DNA of 64,000 nucleotides, from contig WRHY01000002.1 in the NCBI GenBank assembly GCA_009783025.1, positions 129,397-193,396 of the forward strand, given 5' to 3'. This DNA is from Desulfovibrionaceae bacterium. GTDB lineage: Bacteria > Desulfobacterota > Desulfovibrionia > Desulfovibrionales > Desulfovibrionaceae. The notes below the pieces were generated by a model. The model saw only the letters and a program-made list of their open reading frames with translations. It had not been told where the DNA came from and did not search any database. The position numbers were made by a program, and so were the translations under genes. How positions within the stretch are numbered: the first letter of the stretch is position 1; every line of letters starts with the position of its first letter. Shown piece after piece: positions 17,437-25,279 of the stretch.

Positions 17437-18027
17437 ATGAGTAAAATACACCACCTGACTTCGCCGTTTTCCGAGGAAGTTATCCGCAGCCTCCATGCCG
17501 GAGATATTGTGTACTTTGACGGCCCGCTGTTCGGCATCCGCGACCTGACCCAGATCCATATCTTTGACAAGGGCAACCCTCCGCCGGTAAGCCTGGAAGG
17601 CATGCCCTGCATCCACACCGCGCCCAGCCTGCGCAAGGTGGGCGACAAATGGGAAAAGATTTGCGTGGGCACCACCACCAGCACGCGCATGGACCGCTTC
17701 ACGCCGGGGCTCATCGGGCAATATGGCGTGCGCGCCATCATCGGCAAGGGCGGTCTGTACCAGGGCAGCCTTGATGCCATGCAAAAATATGGGGCCGTGT
17801 ATCTGGCCATTGTGGGCGGAGCCGCCGCGCTGGAAACCGAGCAGATCGAGGAAGTGGAAGCGGTGTACTTTGAAGAACTGCATCCTGAAGCCCTGTACCG
17901 GTTCCGGGTCAAGAACTTCGGTCCGCTGACCGTGGCCATGGACAGTCACGGCGTACACTTGTATGAAAAAGTGGGTGAAGAGATTAAAAAGAAACTGCCC
18001 GAAATTTACGCCAAACTCGGCGTATGA
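17437..18027 (+). CDS. fumA-type beta: class I fumarate hydratase/tartrate dehydratase, beta subunit
   Basis: 196 residues matching the Fe-S hydro-lyase beta domain: DIVYFDGPLFGIRDL near the start, the substrate-binding segment VGTTTSTRMDRFTPGLI and IIGKGGLYQGSL in the middle. Together with the alpha subunit it forms the active two-subunit enzyme, equivalent to the halves of single-chain FumA. GGAGG precedes the ATG. Last gene of the operon, followed at once by a strong terminator. Confidence 0.93.
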   Translation: MSKIHHLTSPFSEEVIRSLHAGDIVYFDGPLFGIRDLTQIHIFDKGNPPPVSLEGMPCIHTAPSLRKVGDKWEKICVGTTTSTRMDRFTPGLIGQYGVRAIIGKGGLYQGSLDAMQKYGAVYLAIVGGAAALETEQIEEVEAVYFEELHPEALYRFRVKNFGPLTVAMDSHGVHLYEKVGEEIKKKLPEIYAKLGV

Positions 18028-18031
18028 TTGT

Positions 18032-18078
18032 CAACAACGCCCCGGTTCGCGGTAATATTGCAAACCGGGGCGTTGTTG
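18032..18078 (+). terminator. operon terminator
   Basis: 16-bp perfect stem CAACAACGCCCCGGTT / AACCGGGGCGTTGTTG with a 15-nt loop, then TCCCC and CTTGCTCTTTT. Ends the frd-fum operon before the regulator gene. Confidence 0.85.
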
Positions 18079-18106
18079 TCCCCTTGCTCTTTTACAGCAT
18101 GCACCT

Positions 18107-18121
18107 TACCATATCATGGTA
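18107..18121. promoter_or_regulatory. short palindrome in the promoter region of the activator gene
   Basis: TACCAT-ATC-ATGGTA sits 50 bp before the activator start, just after a possible -35 TTGCTC. It could serve autoregulation. The evidence is position and symmetry only. Confidence 0.3.
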
Positions 18122-18171
18122 CGCCATAGAGGCGGAGAGAATTCCGCAATCCCGCAGCCGCAGGAAAAATC

Positions 18172-19773
18172 ATGCTCCACACACCTGACTCGCTGTACCA
18201 GTCCCTGTTGCAGATTAACAATATTCTGGTTCGGGAAATCACGCCGGACGGTCTTTTCCGCCGTCTTGCCGAAAGCGTGCGGCGGATGGTCGATTGTGAC
18301 CGCATCAGCCTTACCATTCATGAGCCCGAAACCGACACCTTGGCCTGGTTTGCCCGGGCGGAAGGTATTTCCGTGACCCGTATGGACTCGGACAATGTGC
18401 CCTTGCGCGGTCCCTTTGCCCGCCTCGCCATTCAGTCCGGCCAGCCGGTCATTGCTCTGCGCCTTGAGGAGCATGCCAAAGACGAAGCGGTACAGCTTAT
18501 GATTGCGGCCGGGCTGCGCTCGACCATGGCCTTTCCTCTGATCAGCCGGAACAAGCCCATTGGCGCGGTGGTCGTATCTTTTTTGCGCCATATCGACGAA
18601 GAGGCGGACTCTCTGCGTACCTTTCTTGAAGAAATCTGCGGGCAGGTATCCCTGGCTGTGGACAACATGCTTATTCATGCCAAGCTTAACCAGCAGAACG
18701 AATACCTCAACCAGCAAGTGGATTCGCTGCTCAGCGCGGATGACGGCATACATTCGGGTTCGCGTTTTTTCTATAATTGCGCCACCATGCAGAACCTGAT
18801 GAGCCAGATCCGGCTGCTGGCGCGTAGCGACGCGCCCGTGCTCATCTGTGGCGAAACCGGCACGGGCAAGGAGTTCGTGGCCCGCTTTATCCACCGTTTC
18901 AGCCAACGGGCAAGCCACAACTTTGTCAAGGTGAATTGCCCGGCCTTGTCACCCACCCTGTTTGAAAGCGAATTGTTCGGCCATGCCAAGGGCGCTTTCA
19001 CCGGCGCGTCCAGCCGCAGGCTGGGGCGTTTTGAACTGGCGGACAAGGGCAGTATTTTTCTCGATGAAATAGGGGATCTGGATATTGTTTTGCAGGCCAA
19101 ACTCTTGCACGTGCTGCAAGACGCCAAGTTCGAACGGGTGGGCGAAAGCCGCCCCATCAGCATAAACACGCGCTTCATCTCGGCCACCAACGCGGATCTG
19201 CACAGCATGATGCATGAAGGCCGGTTCCGGCGTGATCTTTTCTACCGTATGGGCGTAACCACGGTACAGATCCCCCCCCTGCGCGACCGTGAAGGCGAAA
19301 TTGTCCCCATGCTGCATTATTTGATGAAGATTTTCTCCGGCGATATGCAGTGCGCGCAACCCCGTTTCCATCCGGAAGCGTTGCGGATGCTGGGGAACTA
19401 TCACTGGCCGGGCAATGTACGGGAATTGTCCAACCTGCTGGCCAGGCTCCTGATCCTGCATTCGGGCATGGAAATCGGACCTGAACATGTGCTGCCCTTA
19501 CTGGAGCAGAGCAGCAGCATGAATACCGAGCCGCCGCGCGCTCTCGCGCCCAACCCCGAGCCTTTGCCGGAACCTGTGTTACGGACGCAGTCTCAGGATC
19601 CCCAAGCCTTGGCCCAGGTGGAAAAATCACATATCGAGCGTATTCTCACCCAGACCAACGGACGGGTAAGTGGAAGCCAGGGAGCGGCAAAGCTGCTGAA
19701 CATTCCAAGATCCACTCTACAGTACAAGCTCAAAAAGCACGGGATTGTGCCGCGTAAGTTCATGCGTCATTAG
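18172..19773 (+). CDS. GAF-domain sigma-54-dependent transcriptional activator
   Basis: 533 residues: GAF sensor domain (about 25-165), AAA+ domain with Walker A GETGTGKE (227-234), the sigma-54 contact loop GAFTGA (274-279), Walker B-like IFLDEIGDL and the R-finger region, then a Fis-type helix-turn-helix with GAAKLLNIPRSTLQYKLKKHG. Senses a small molecule through GAF and remodels sigma-54 RNA polymerase bound at -24/-12 promoters. Two such promoters with a shared upstream motif precede the TSUP-tct and frd operons, so these are its probable targets (inference). AGGA lies 7 nt before the ATG. Confidence 0.92.
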   Translation: MLHTPDSLYQSLLQINNILVREITPDGLFRRLAESVRRMVDCDRISLTIHEPETDTLAWFARAEGISVTRMDSDNVPLRGPFARLAIQSGQPVIALRLEEHAKDEAVQLMIAAGLRSTMAFPLISRNKPIGAVVVSFLRHIDEEADSLRTFLEEICGQVSLAVDNMLIHAKLNQQNEYLNQQVDSLLSADDGIHSGSRFFYNCATMQNLMSQIRLLARSDAPVLICGETGTGKEFVARFIHRFSQRASHNFVKVNCPALSPTLFESELFGHAKGAFTGASSRRLGRFELADKGSIFLDEIGDLDIVLQAKLLHVLQDAKFERVGESRPISINTRFISATNADLHSMMHEGRFRRDLFYRMGVTTVQIPPLRDREGEIVPMLHYLMKIFSGDMQCAQPRFHPEALRMLGNYHWPGNVRELSNLLARLLILHSGMEIGPEHVLPLLEQSSSMNTEPPRALAPNPEPLPEPVLRTQSQDPQALAQVEKSHIERILTQTNGRVSGSQGAAKLLNIPRSTLQYKLKKHGIVPRKFMRH

Positions 19774-19950
19774 GGACTGTTTCCCCGCTTGACTTTGCCC
19801 GCAAATTCGGCATATTTCCTAGGCTGTCCGCGCCGGTTCGGCGCATACATCCACATTATGGCGATTGATCGCGCCGGGCCAGGCGGTTTCCGGCGAAGGC
19901 ACGCTTACTGAGAACGTGCTCCATCACCTTTTTTCCAAAGAGAGAAATCC

Positions 19951-20694
19951 ATGTTGAAACATCGCGCATTTTTCGGAGTTTCGGTCCTTCTTCTGACAGT
20001 TGCTCTTCTGGCGGGATGCCGCGTTGATCCCGGAACCATGCTTGACGCCGGCGGCGATATGTACAAAGCAGCCACCTTGAGCGCGGAAGATGTCAAGGAA
20101 CTGGGCAAAGCCACGGCCGAAGCCATGGACGCCAAAAACAAGGTAGCTCCGGCAGGAAACGCCTATGCCAAGCGTCTGAACAAGATCGTGGCCAGCCTGA
20201 AAAATGAGGCCGGTCTGGACCTGAATTACAAGGTGTATCTGACCAAAGACGTCAATGCCTTTGCCTGCCCCGACGGTTCCATTCGCGTGTTTTCCGGTCT
20301 GATGGACATGATGGATGACAATGAACTGTACTTTGTCATCGGTCACGAAATCGGCCACGTGGCCGGCGGCGATTCAGCGGACAAGCTGAGACTGGCCTAT
20401 GCCGCCTCAGGCGCGCGTAAGGCGGCCGGGGCCACCGGAGGCGCTCTGGGCGCGCTGTCCCGTTCCGATCTCGGCGCCATCGGCGAAGCCTTGATCAATT
20501 CCCAGTTCTCCCAGAAGCAGGAGTACGCTGCCGATGCCTACGGCCTCCAACTGATGCAAAAGAACAACAAAAATCAGCAGGCCGCTGTCAGCGCGCTGCG
20601 TAAACTGGCTACGCCCGGCCGCGCCCCGAGCATGTTCGATACCCACCCCGAACCGGGCAAGCGCGCCGACACCATTGCTGCAAAGATCAAGTAG
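19951..20694 (+). CDS. M48-family metalloprotease lipoprotein
   Basis: 247 residues. Lipoprotein signal with lipobox LLAGC (Cys23). Zinc motif HEIGH (132-136) with the third ligand region in QEYAADAYG, which is the M48 peptidase pattern (LoiP/YcaL/BepA-like). A periplasmic membrane-tethered protease, likely for envelope quality control. AGAGAG lies upstream of the ATG. A possible sigma-70 promoter TTGACT...CATATT lies at about 19791-19818. The gene is the last host gene before the prophage. Confidence 0.9.
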   Translation: MLKHRAFFGVSVLLLTVALLAGCRVDPGTMLDAGGDMYKAATLSAEDVKELGKATAEAMDAKNKVAPAGNAYAKRLNKIVASLKNEAGLDLNYKVYLTKDVNAFACPDGSIRVFSGLMDMMDDNELYFVIGHEIGHVAGGDSADKLRLAYAASGARKAAGATGGALGALSRSDLGAIGEALINSQFSQKQEYAADAYGLQLMQKNNKNQQAAVSALRKLATPGRAPSMFDTHPEPGKRADTIAAKIK

Positions 20695-20776
20695 AGCGTT
20701 TTGCGGGTAGGGCCTCAGTTTGAGCACTATCCTGCCTCTTGGTTATGTCGGCGGGCGCGGGTGATCTTCTTGCGTC

Positions 20777-20910
20777 GGCAGGCAAATGATTGGATTTTGG
20801 GCTGATCCTGCGTCAGAATGCCGTTTTCCAGCGAAGCAGTACCTGAGTACAGCTTCTTGGAAAACGGCATTCTTCCTTGTCTCAGCCCAAAATCCAATCA
20901 TTTGCCTGCC
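20777..20910. repeat. near-perfect 134-bp palindrome, intergenic repeat copy 2
   Basis: Outer perfect arms of 29 bp (20777-20805 with 20882-20910) and an inner perfect 16-bp stem AGAATGCCGTTTTCCA (20815-20830 with 20858-20873). The apex is GCAGTACCTGAGTACAGC. Shares TGCGTCAGAA, the GTAC...GTAC apex and TTCTTCCTTG with copy 1. The next 160 bp to the prophage edge hold no supported gene, only weaker inverted repeats. Confidence 0.8.
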
Positions 20911-21072
20911 ACCGCTCGAAACTCGCCATCCGCCCCGCTTCGCGGGACGGATATTTAAGGAAGGGGGACCATTTTGAGAGCCCCTCTTTTTTTGGCTTAT
21001 CGGACGCCTCTAAAGGGAATCCTTCCTTTATCTCCGGCCCGCATTCGACGCCGAAAGGCGGCGGATAGGAGC

Positions 21073-21077
21073 CGGAG
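21073..21077. repeat. 5-bp target-site duplication, left copy
   Basis: CGGAG immediately outside the TG terminus. The same five bases follow the CA terminus at 61655-61659. Transposable phages of the Mu group duplicate 5 bp of target. Confidence 0.85.
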
Positions 21078-21188
21078 TGTAGCGCGCCACATAAATCTGA
21101 CCTAAACGACACTTATTTCTGACGAAGATCGCGCGAATTTCCCACACGGAGCTTGCCGGAGTGGCGGAGCAAAATCGACACGAATTTT
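21078..21188. repeat. prophage right (late-gene) end with three transposase-binding sites
   Basis: R1 TGTAGCGCGCCACATAA (from 21078), R2 CCTAAACGACACTTATT (from 21101) and R3 AAAATCGACACGAATTTT (21171-21188). Cores CGCCAC, CGACAC, CGACAC begin at 21085, 21107 and 21176; R1 and R2 are 22 bp apart, as in Mu. R2 is identical over 24 bp to the innermost site of the other end. Confidence 0.85.
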
Positions 21189-21251
21189 CAATGCTGTTTT
21201 GTCCTCTATGCGAGGCAAGAAGGTAAAAGGAGGGGCAGCCCTCCTCCACCA

Positions 21252-21289
21252 TTTTGGTGGCCTCAACCAATTGGTTGAGGCCACCAAAA
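21252..21289. terminator. perfect 38-bp palindrome (bidirectional terminator candidate)
   Basis: Two 19-bp perfect halves, TTTTGGTGGCCTCAACCAA and its complement, with no spacer, ending in A/T runs on both sides. Lies between the methyltransferase gene and the phage end, and would insulate phage and host transcription. Confidence 0.65.
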
Positions 21290-21363
21290 ACACACATTTT
21301 CTCACAGTTTAACAACACTCTGATCGCGTCTCCACACAAAAAACCTTCAAGCCCACGGGCTTT

Positions 21364-21408
21364 CTCACCGGGGCAGACTTCCCAAATTAGGGAAGCCTGC
21401 CCGGTGAG
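21364..21408. terminator. hairpin downstream of the methyltransferase gene
   Basis: Long stem CTCACCGGGGCAG...TTCCC paired with GGGAAGCCTGCCCGGTGAG around AAATTA, with small bulges. 55 bp past the stop of the minus-strand methyltransferase gene. Probable end of the phage late transcript. Confidence 0.55.
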
Positions 21409-21462
21409 GTTGTATGGTTTGTGTAGAAATGCTGCTTCATGGCTCCTCCTCTGGTTACAGTT

Positions 21463-22272
21463 TTATGGGGTAAAATTCCGGATCAACACCTCCCCCGCAG
21501 CCAAGTTCTTGCCGTTGCTACAGGTGTATTTCGTTTGAACAGCCTCAATTTCAAAGGTTTTGAAAACCTCCCGCACACCAGGCGTGTCATTCAGACTCAG
21601 GATAAATCGGCCCTTTATCCCGGCCAACTGCGTGGCCAGTTTGGTGAAGTCCTCCCGGCTGAAAATGCCTTGGCCATAGTAGTTTTCGCAGTTCCAATAC
21701 GGCGGATCGATGTAGAAGAACGTGTCCGGCCCGTCATAACGGCTGATGACCTCGGCATACGGCAGGCATTCCACGTAAACTCTGGACAGCCGGAGATGAG
21801 CGGCCGAGAGATACTCCTCAATACGCAGCAGGTTCAGTTTCGGCTGCCGTGTCAGGCCGTAGCCGAAGGTCGGGTTGCTGATGCGCCCGCCGAAGCAGCT
21901 CTGCTGAAGATAATAGAAGCGGGCCGCGCGCTGGATGTCGGTGAGTGTGTCCGGGTTCGCCGCCTTCAGCCGCTCGAACTCGTCCCGGGCCACCAGCACC
22001 CACTTGAAGTAGCGGACAAACTCCTCCAGATGCCATTGCAGGCAGCGGTAGAGGGTGACCACCTCCCTGTTGATGTCGTTGATGACCTCCACCCGGCTTT
22101 CTGGCTTTTTGAAGAGTACCCAGGCAGCGCCGCAAAAGGGCTCCACATAGCATTCATGCTCGGGGATGCGTTCAATGATGCGCTTGGCGAGGAGACTCTT
22201 GCCGCCCATCCATCCAGCCAGCGGCGGGCGGCAGTTTCGGTTAATCAAAGTATCGTCCGTCATCGTTGTCAT
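21463..22272 (-). CDS. D12-class N6-adenine DNA methyltransferase (Dam-like)
   Basis: 269 residues from the ATG at 22272 (AGG 6 nt upstream); the frame is open further upstream but has no ribosome site. Motif I PFCGAA (45-50) binds S-adenosylmethionine and DPPY (189-192) is the catalytic motif IV of adenine methylases; WMGGKSLL near the N-terminus is the usual Dam-family start. Methylates adenine in DNA, target unknown. Lies at the extreme right end of the prophage, where Mu carries its mom DNA-modification gene, so protection of phage DNA from host restriction is the likely job. Confidence 0.9.
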   Translation of the reverse strand: MTTMTDDTLINRNCRPPLAGWMGGKSLLAKRIIERIPEHECYVEPFCGAAWVLFKKPESRVEVINDINREVVTLYRCLQWHLEEFVRYFKWVLVARDEFERLKAANPDTLTDIQRAARFYYLQQSCFGGRISNPTFGYGLTRQPKLNLLRIEEYLSAAHLRLSRVYVECLPYAEVISRYDGPDTFFYIDPPYWNCENYYGQGIFSREDFTKLATQLAGIKGRFILSLNDTPGVREVFKTFEIEAVQTKYTCSNGKNLAAGEVLIRNFTP

Positions 22273-22452
22273 AAAAAACCTGTAAACACCCTTGTGTGCT
22301 TGCCCGGTCCGCTGTAAACATTTTCTGTCCCGTCGACGTGGACTAAAGGCAGCGGATCGAACTGGACACGGGACTGTGCCCAGGGGCCGTGGGCTACGCG
22401 GCTGCGTAACTCGGTGGGGCGTTGGACGCGCCCCGCCTGCCTGATTCAAAAT

Positions 22453-23367
22453 TTACCTTCCCAAAATCGCCCAGGCGCATCTCATATCAAGATAGTCAGC
22501 CCAAGCTTGCATCATATTTTTGCGATCAGACAACAGTTCTGACCTTTGGTAGGCGGCCCGAACCTGATTCTGATCCACATGGGCAAGCTGCCTTTCTATG
22601 ACCTCGCTTTGCCAGCCCTGTTCTGAAAGCAGCGTGGCTGCCATCGCCCGGAAGCCATGCGCTGTTACAACTTCCGGCCCGTATCCCAGGCGGCGCAAAG
22701 CCGTATTCAGCACCACCGTCTGCATAGGCCGCTCGGAATCATAACGTGATGGAAACAGCCAGCGTGTTTCGCCGGTCAACGCACGCAGTTCACGCAAAAC
22801 CCCCAATGTCTGCATGGCCAGGGGTACGATATGCGCCCGCTTCATTTTCATTTTTGCGGCAGGAATGCGCCAAATAGCCGTATCCATTTCAATTTCGTCC
22901 CACTCCGCCTTGCACAGTTCGCCCGGCCGCACAAAAGTCAGGGCTGCAAGTTTCAAGGCACAGCGCCGTTTCTTGGAGCGAAAGGCATCAATGTCGCGTA
23001 TCAGCCGCCCCACCAGGCGGGGCTCCGTGATGGCAGCGCGAGGCTTGGGATTTTTTGGCGTCAAAGCCCAGGAGAGGTCTCGCGCCGGGTTGGCGTAAAC
23101 CAGGCCGCAGGCAATGCCGTAGCGGAAAGTCTGTGAAATATGCGCTTTGACCTTGTGCGCGGTTTCGACTGTGCCGCGCGCTTCAATCCGCCGAAGTATA
23201 GTCAGGATCATCGGCGCGGTGATTTTTGCAAGCGGTTTGTGGCCAATCTCGGGCATAACCTCCCGCTCCAGCCGTCGCCAACACTCCAGGGCATAGGGTA
23301 CGGAACCGCGTAGCATAAACTTTTCCCACCATTCCCGTGCCACAACGTGAAAAAGAGCCTGTGCCAT
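22453..23367 (-). CDS. tyrosine recombinase, probable tail-fibre DNA invertase
   Basis: 304 residues, start fixed by AAAGGAGG upstream of the ATG at 23367. All catalytic residues are visible: R147 (FVRPGELCK), Lys near 172-176, H237 and R240 (AHGFR), H263 and the nucleophile Y273 (AAYQR). It belongs to the P4-integrase branch but lacks that family's ~90-residue N-terminal arm-binding domain. Mu-like phages insert by transposase and need no integrase, and the gene ends 50 bp from the first invertible cassette. A shufflon-type recombinase role, as for Rci, is therefore the best reading. Confidence 0.85.
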   Translation of the reverse strand: MAQALFHVVAREWWEKFMLRGSVPYALECWRRLEREVMPEIGHKPLAKITAPMILTILRRIEARGTVETAHKVKAHISQTFRYGIACGLVYANPARDLSWALTPKNPKPRAAITEPRLVGRLIRDIDAFRSKKRRCALKLAALTFVRPGELCKAEWDEIEMDTAIWRIPAAKMKMKRAHIVPLAMQTLGVLRELRALTGETRWLFPSRYDSERPMQTVVLNTALRRLGYGPEVVTAHGFRAMAATLLSEQGWQSEVIERQLAHVDQNQVRAAYQRSELLSDRKNMMQAWADYLDMRCAWAILGR

Positions 23368-23416
23368 AAATAAACCTCCTTTTTGGAGGCTTATCGCCGG
23401 GGGGGGCCAGCATTCT

Positions 23417-23453
23417 CGGCGTGGGAGATGTCGATGGGGACCGGGGTCGGCGT
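23417..23453 (+). repeat. recombination site A-left (inverted with A-right)
   Basis: 37-bp element starting CGGCGTGGGAGATGTCGATG. It is repeated exactly in inverse orientation at 23940-23976. It encodes the fibre residues GVGDVDGDRGRR at the junction, the position where the tail-fibre gene crosses its own site. Confidence 0.85.
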
Positions 23454-23702
23454 CTCACAGGCCCAACCGGCGATGCACGCGTTAACACCAATAGTAGAGG
23501 CGGAACTGTCGGTTCCACAACTGATGGGGGACTATATACAGGAGCAAATCCGTATGGGGCAATCTTTTCCACTGCGGGCACAACGATTTACATGAATATG
23601 CGTTCAATCGATTCATCATTACAAGTTCCAATCGGCCCGGCCTTTGCCCCACGCCGCTATGGCGTTCTCGCGTGTGTATACCTCGGACAAGCGGCGTCAT
23701 GA
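23421..23702 (+). CDS. silent tail-fibre C-terminal tip A1 (partial gene)
   Basis: About 93 residues beginning at the recombination site with GVGDVDGDR and ending RYGVLACVYLGQAAS. The ending matches the C-terminus of the expressed fibre (RAWGALACVYLGLPAS), whereas the middle differs completely. No ribosome-binding site or conserved N-terminal fibre domain precedes it. It is a storage copy to be joined by inversion, and not an independent gene. Confidence 0.75.
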   Translation: MGDVDGDRGRRLTGPTGDARVNTNSRGGTVGSTTDGGLYTGANPYGAIFSTAGTTIYMNMRSIDSSLQVPIGPAFAPRRYGVLACVYLGQAAS

Positions 23703-23972
23703 TGCGGGCGCTCCCAGATAGACGCAGGCCAGCGCGCCCCAGCGGGCCGGGGCAAAGCGAGAGCCGGCGGGAACGACGCGAGAGGAATCAAGACCTGCCC
23801 GAGTAAAAATTTGCACTGGGTTGCCAACTATCGTCACCATATTAACGTTGGTGGCATTCGCTCTCAAAAATGCCCCATCAGCAACGTCGACGTTACTGTG
23901 GGAGTATCCGGTCAGGCCAATGGAAAATCCCCCCGTTATACGCCGACCCCGGTCCCCATCGACATCTCCCAC
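23697..23972 (-). CDS. silent tail-fibre C-terminal tip A2 (partial gene)
   Basis: About 91 residues in the opposite orientation to A1, starting at the right-hand site with the same GVGDVDGDR and ending RWGALACVYLGAPAS. The stop codon is the other half of the TCATGA palindrome used by A1. Variable middle, conserved last 18 residues. Silent in the present arrangement. Confidence 0.75.
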   Translation of the reverse strand: MGDVDGDRGRRITGGFSIGLTGYSHSNVDVADGAFLRANATNVNMVTIVGNPVQIFTRAGLDSSRVVPAGSRFAPARWGALACVYLGAPAS

Positions 23973-23976
23973 GCCG
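23940..23976 (-). repeat. recombination site A-right
   Basis: Exact inverted copy of 23417-23453. Shares with the B sites the pattern CGGCGTGGGAG..GT..A.GGGGA..GG, so A and B sites are related but not identical. Confidence 0.85.
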
Positions 23977-24103
23977 GGGGTTCAAGAAAACTCACTATTC
24001 TATTGTCAAAGAGCGTCAGTCAGTTACCGCACAAACTCTTGGCAGCGGCGGCAGTACCAGCCCTGATCAGTAAAAATGCATAGATGCCCGCAATGAGGGC
24101 AGT

Positions 24104-24361
24104 TCATAAATCATCCAACGGAACCTTAAGTTCCGGCGGCAACTGATTCCCCTCAAGCTCATTACGATAGCTCTCCCGACAATGGTCCTTATCCCAAAAG
24201 AACATGGCGTCTATGACGGGCCGCAGCCACCGGCACTTGCCGTCACGCTCCCATGCCCACGCCCAGGCGGACAGCGTGGCGTCAGGCCAGCCGGTAAGGA
24301 TTGCCGCAATCCACTGGTCAAAACCGACAAGAAAAGCCTTTGGACGGCTCGGCCAACTCAT
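24104..24361 (-). CDS. small phage protein of the tail-fibre module
   Basis: 85 residues, rich in Trp (WPDATLSAWAWAWERDGKCRW), no recognised domain. Overlaps the preceding gene by 4 nt (ATGA), so it is co-translated with the fibre-assembly-like protein. Position between the two invertible cassettes and just behind the fibre genes suggests a role in fibre assembly; that is inference from location. Confidence 0.6.
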   Translation of the reverse strand: MSWPSRPKAFLVGFDQWIAAILTGWPDATLSAWAWAWERDGKCRWLRPVIDAMFFWDKDHCRESYRNELEGNQLPPELKVPLDDL

Positions 24362-24930
24362 GCGGCTGCCCCAGGCTCCCGGTATTCCTGTCCTGCAAGA
24401 ATCCGCGCCACATCAGCAGGCGTCAAAATACTCCCGCCTTCAGGCGTGGCCAGAAGATACGCCATCTGCACCGTGTCCGCGTCTTTGATGCTGATAAATT
24501 CCGCTGCCATCAGAAGGTCATGCACGGTTTTGACTGTGGGGTTGCCCTCGGCAATCGCCGCATTGATCAGAATCAGCTTGTCCAGACCACACCACAGCAT
24601 AAAGTCTTTTCTGGTAAACCGGACGCGTACCCAGGCGCCATCTTCCTGCTCATCGTAGTCCGGACCAGGGTGGAAGGGTTGCGGGGGCGGGTCGGCAGAC
24701 CAGCCAGACGGCAGCGGGCCGTATTCAATGATGGTGTGGGGCTCGCCATTCACCCAGCCTTGCTCGCCCTTATGGTCTTCCTCCTGTTCCCAGGCCTCGC
24801 CGTTCCAACGAGGGATAAAACCTTCCAGCACTTCAGGTGCCGTGCGCGTGGCGTTGTTCGGCAACAGGCCGTGGTCTTCATCCACACCGGCAAAGTAGCC
24901 GGAGGCGTCATACAGGTATACTTTTGTCAT
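24358..24930 (-). CDS. tail-fibre assembly-like protein
   Basis: 190 residues: N-terminal MTKVYLYDASGYFAGVDEDH followed by a Pro-rich PPPQPFHPGPDYDE segment and a C-terminal helical half (about 105-185). The layout, an N-terminal beta part describing a fibre-like repeat then a helical part, is that of phage tail-fibre assembly chaperones. No diagnostic motif is certain. GGAG precedes the ATG. Constant gene lying between cassettes A and B, so it would have to serve all fibre tips. Confidence 0.55.
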   Translation of the reverse strand: MTKVYLYDASGYFAGVDEDHGLLPNNATRTAPEVLEGFIPRWNGEAWEQEEDHKGEQGWVNGEPHTIIEYGPLPSGWSADPPPQPFHPGPDYDEQEDGAWVRVRFTRKDFMLWCGLDKLILINAAIAEGNPTVKTVHDLLMAAEFISIKDADTVQMAYLLATPEGGSILTPADVARILAGQEYREPGAAA

Positions 24931-24941
24931 TTTTTACTCCT

Positions 24942-25193
24942 TTATTGTACGGTTTCCAGCTTCGCCTCAGCCTCTTTGACAGCCGATAGGGCAGCGTTGA
25001 GTTCATCCGAAAGCATCTGACCAGCCTCGTTCATCTTTTCGCGGGGGATGGTGATCAGATCGTCAAAGCAAATGCCTTGTGCCCACCCGGCAGAAATGGT
25101 CGTATTCAGCCGGTCCTGGGCCTCACACAACTCAATTAAGGCCAGAACAATGGGCCGTGCCTCGGACTGCTTTAGTTTATTTAGGACTTCCAT
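24942..25193 (-). CDS. small helical protein of the tail-fibre module
   Basis: 83 residues, mostly helical with heptad-like C-terminus (LSDELNAALSAVKEAEAKLETV). No known domain. Same strand as and 11 bp upstream of the assembly-like gene. Lies directly downstream of cassette B, so it is the first constant gene after the variable fibre end. Confidence 0.55.
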   Translation of the reverse strand: MEVLNKLKQSEARPIVLALIELCEAQDRLNTTISAGWAQGICFDDLITIPREKMNEAGQMLSDELNAALSAVKEAEAKLETVQ

Positions 25194-25249
25194 CTTCGGG
25201 CTCCGTTAGGGTTTGTTCAATAAATCCGGTTTTCGTTTTACGCATCTCC

Positions 25250-25279
25250 CGGCGTGGGAGGCGTGCACGGGGATGGGAT
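25250..25279 (+). repeat. recombination site B-left
   Basis: 30-bp element starting CGGCGTGGGAGGCGTGCACG, exactly repeated in inverse orientation at 25777-25806 (extendable to 34 bp with one mismatch). Encodes GVGGVHGDGIR. Confidence 0.85.

Larger units (their letters stand above)
23417..23976. mobile_element. invertible cassette A (silent tail-fibre tips)
   Basis: 560-bp segment bounded by 37-bp perfect inverted repeats. Holds two promoterless, start-less fibre 3' ends that run toward each other and stop in a shared TCATGA palindrome at 23697-23702. In the present orientation neither is joined to an N-terminal part; the minus-strand frame entering the right site has an in-frame TGA. It is 1.3 kb from cassette B. 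Confidence 0.8.

Noticed and set aside
22453..23367. Site-specific integrase marking a second, integrase-type prophage boundary
   Set aside because: Prophage ends are explained by the transposase system with a 5-bp duplication. No tRNA or attachment-site repeat lies near; the gene abuts invertible fibre cassettes instead.
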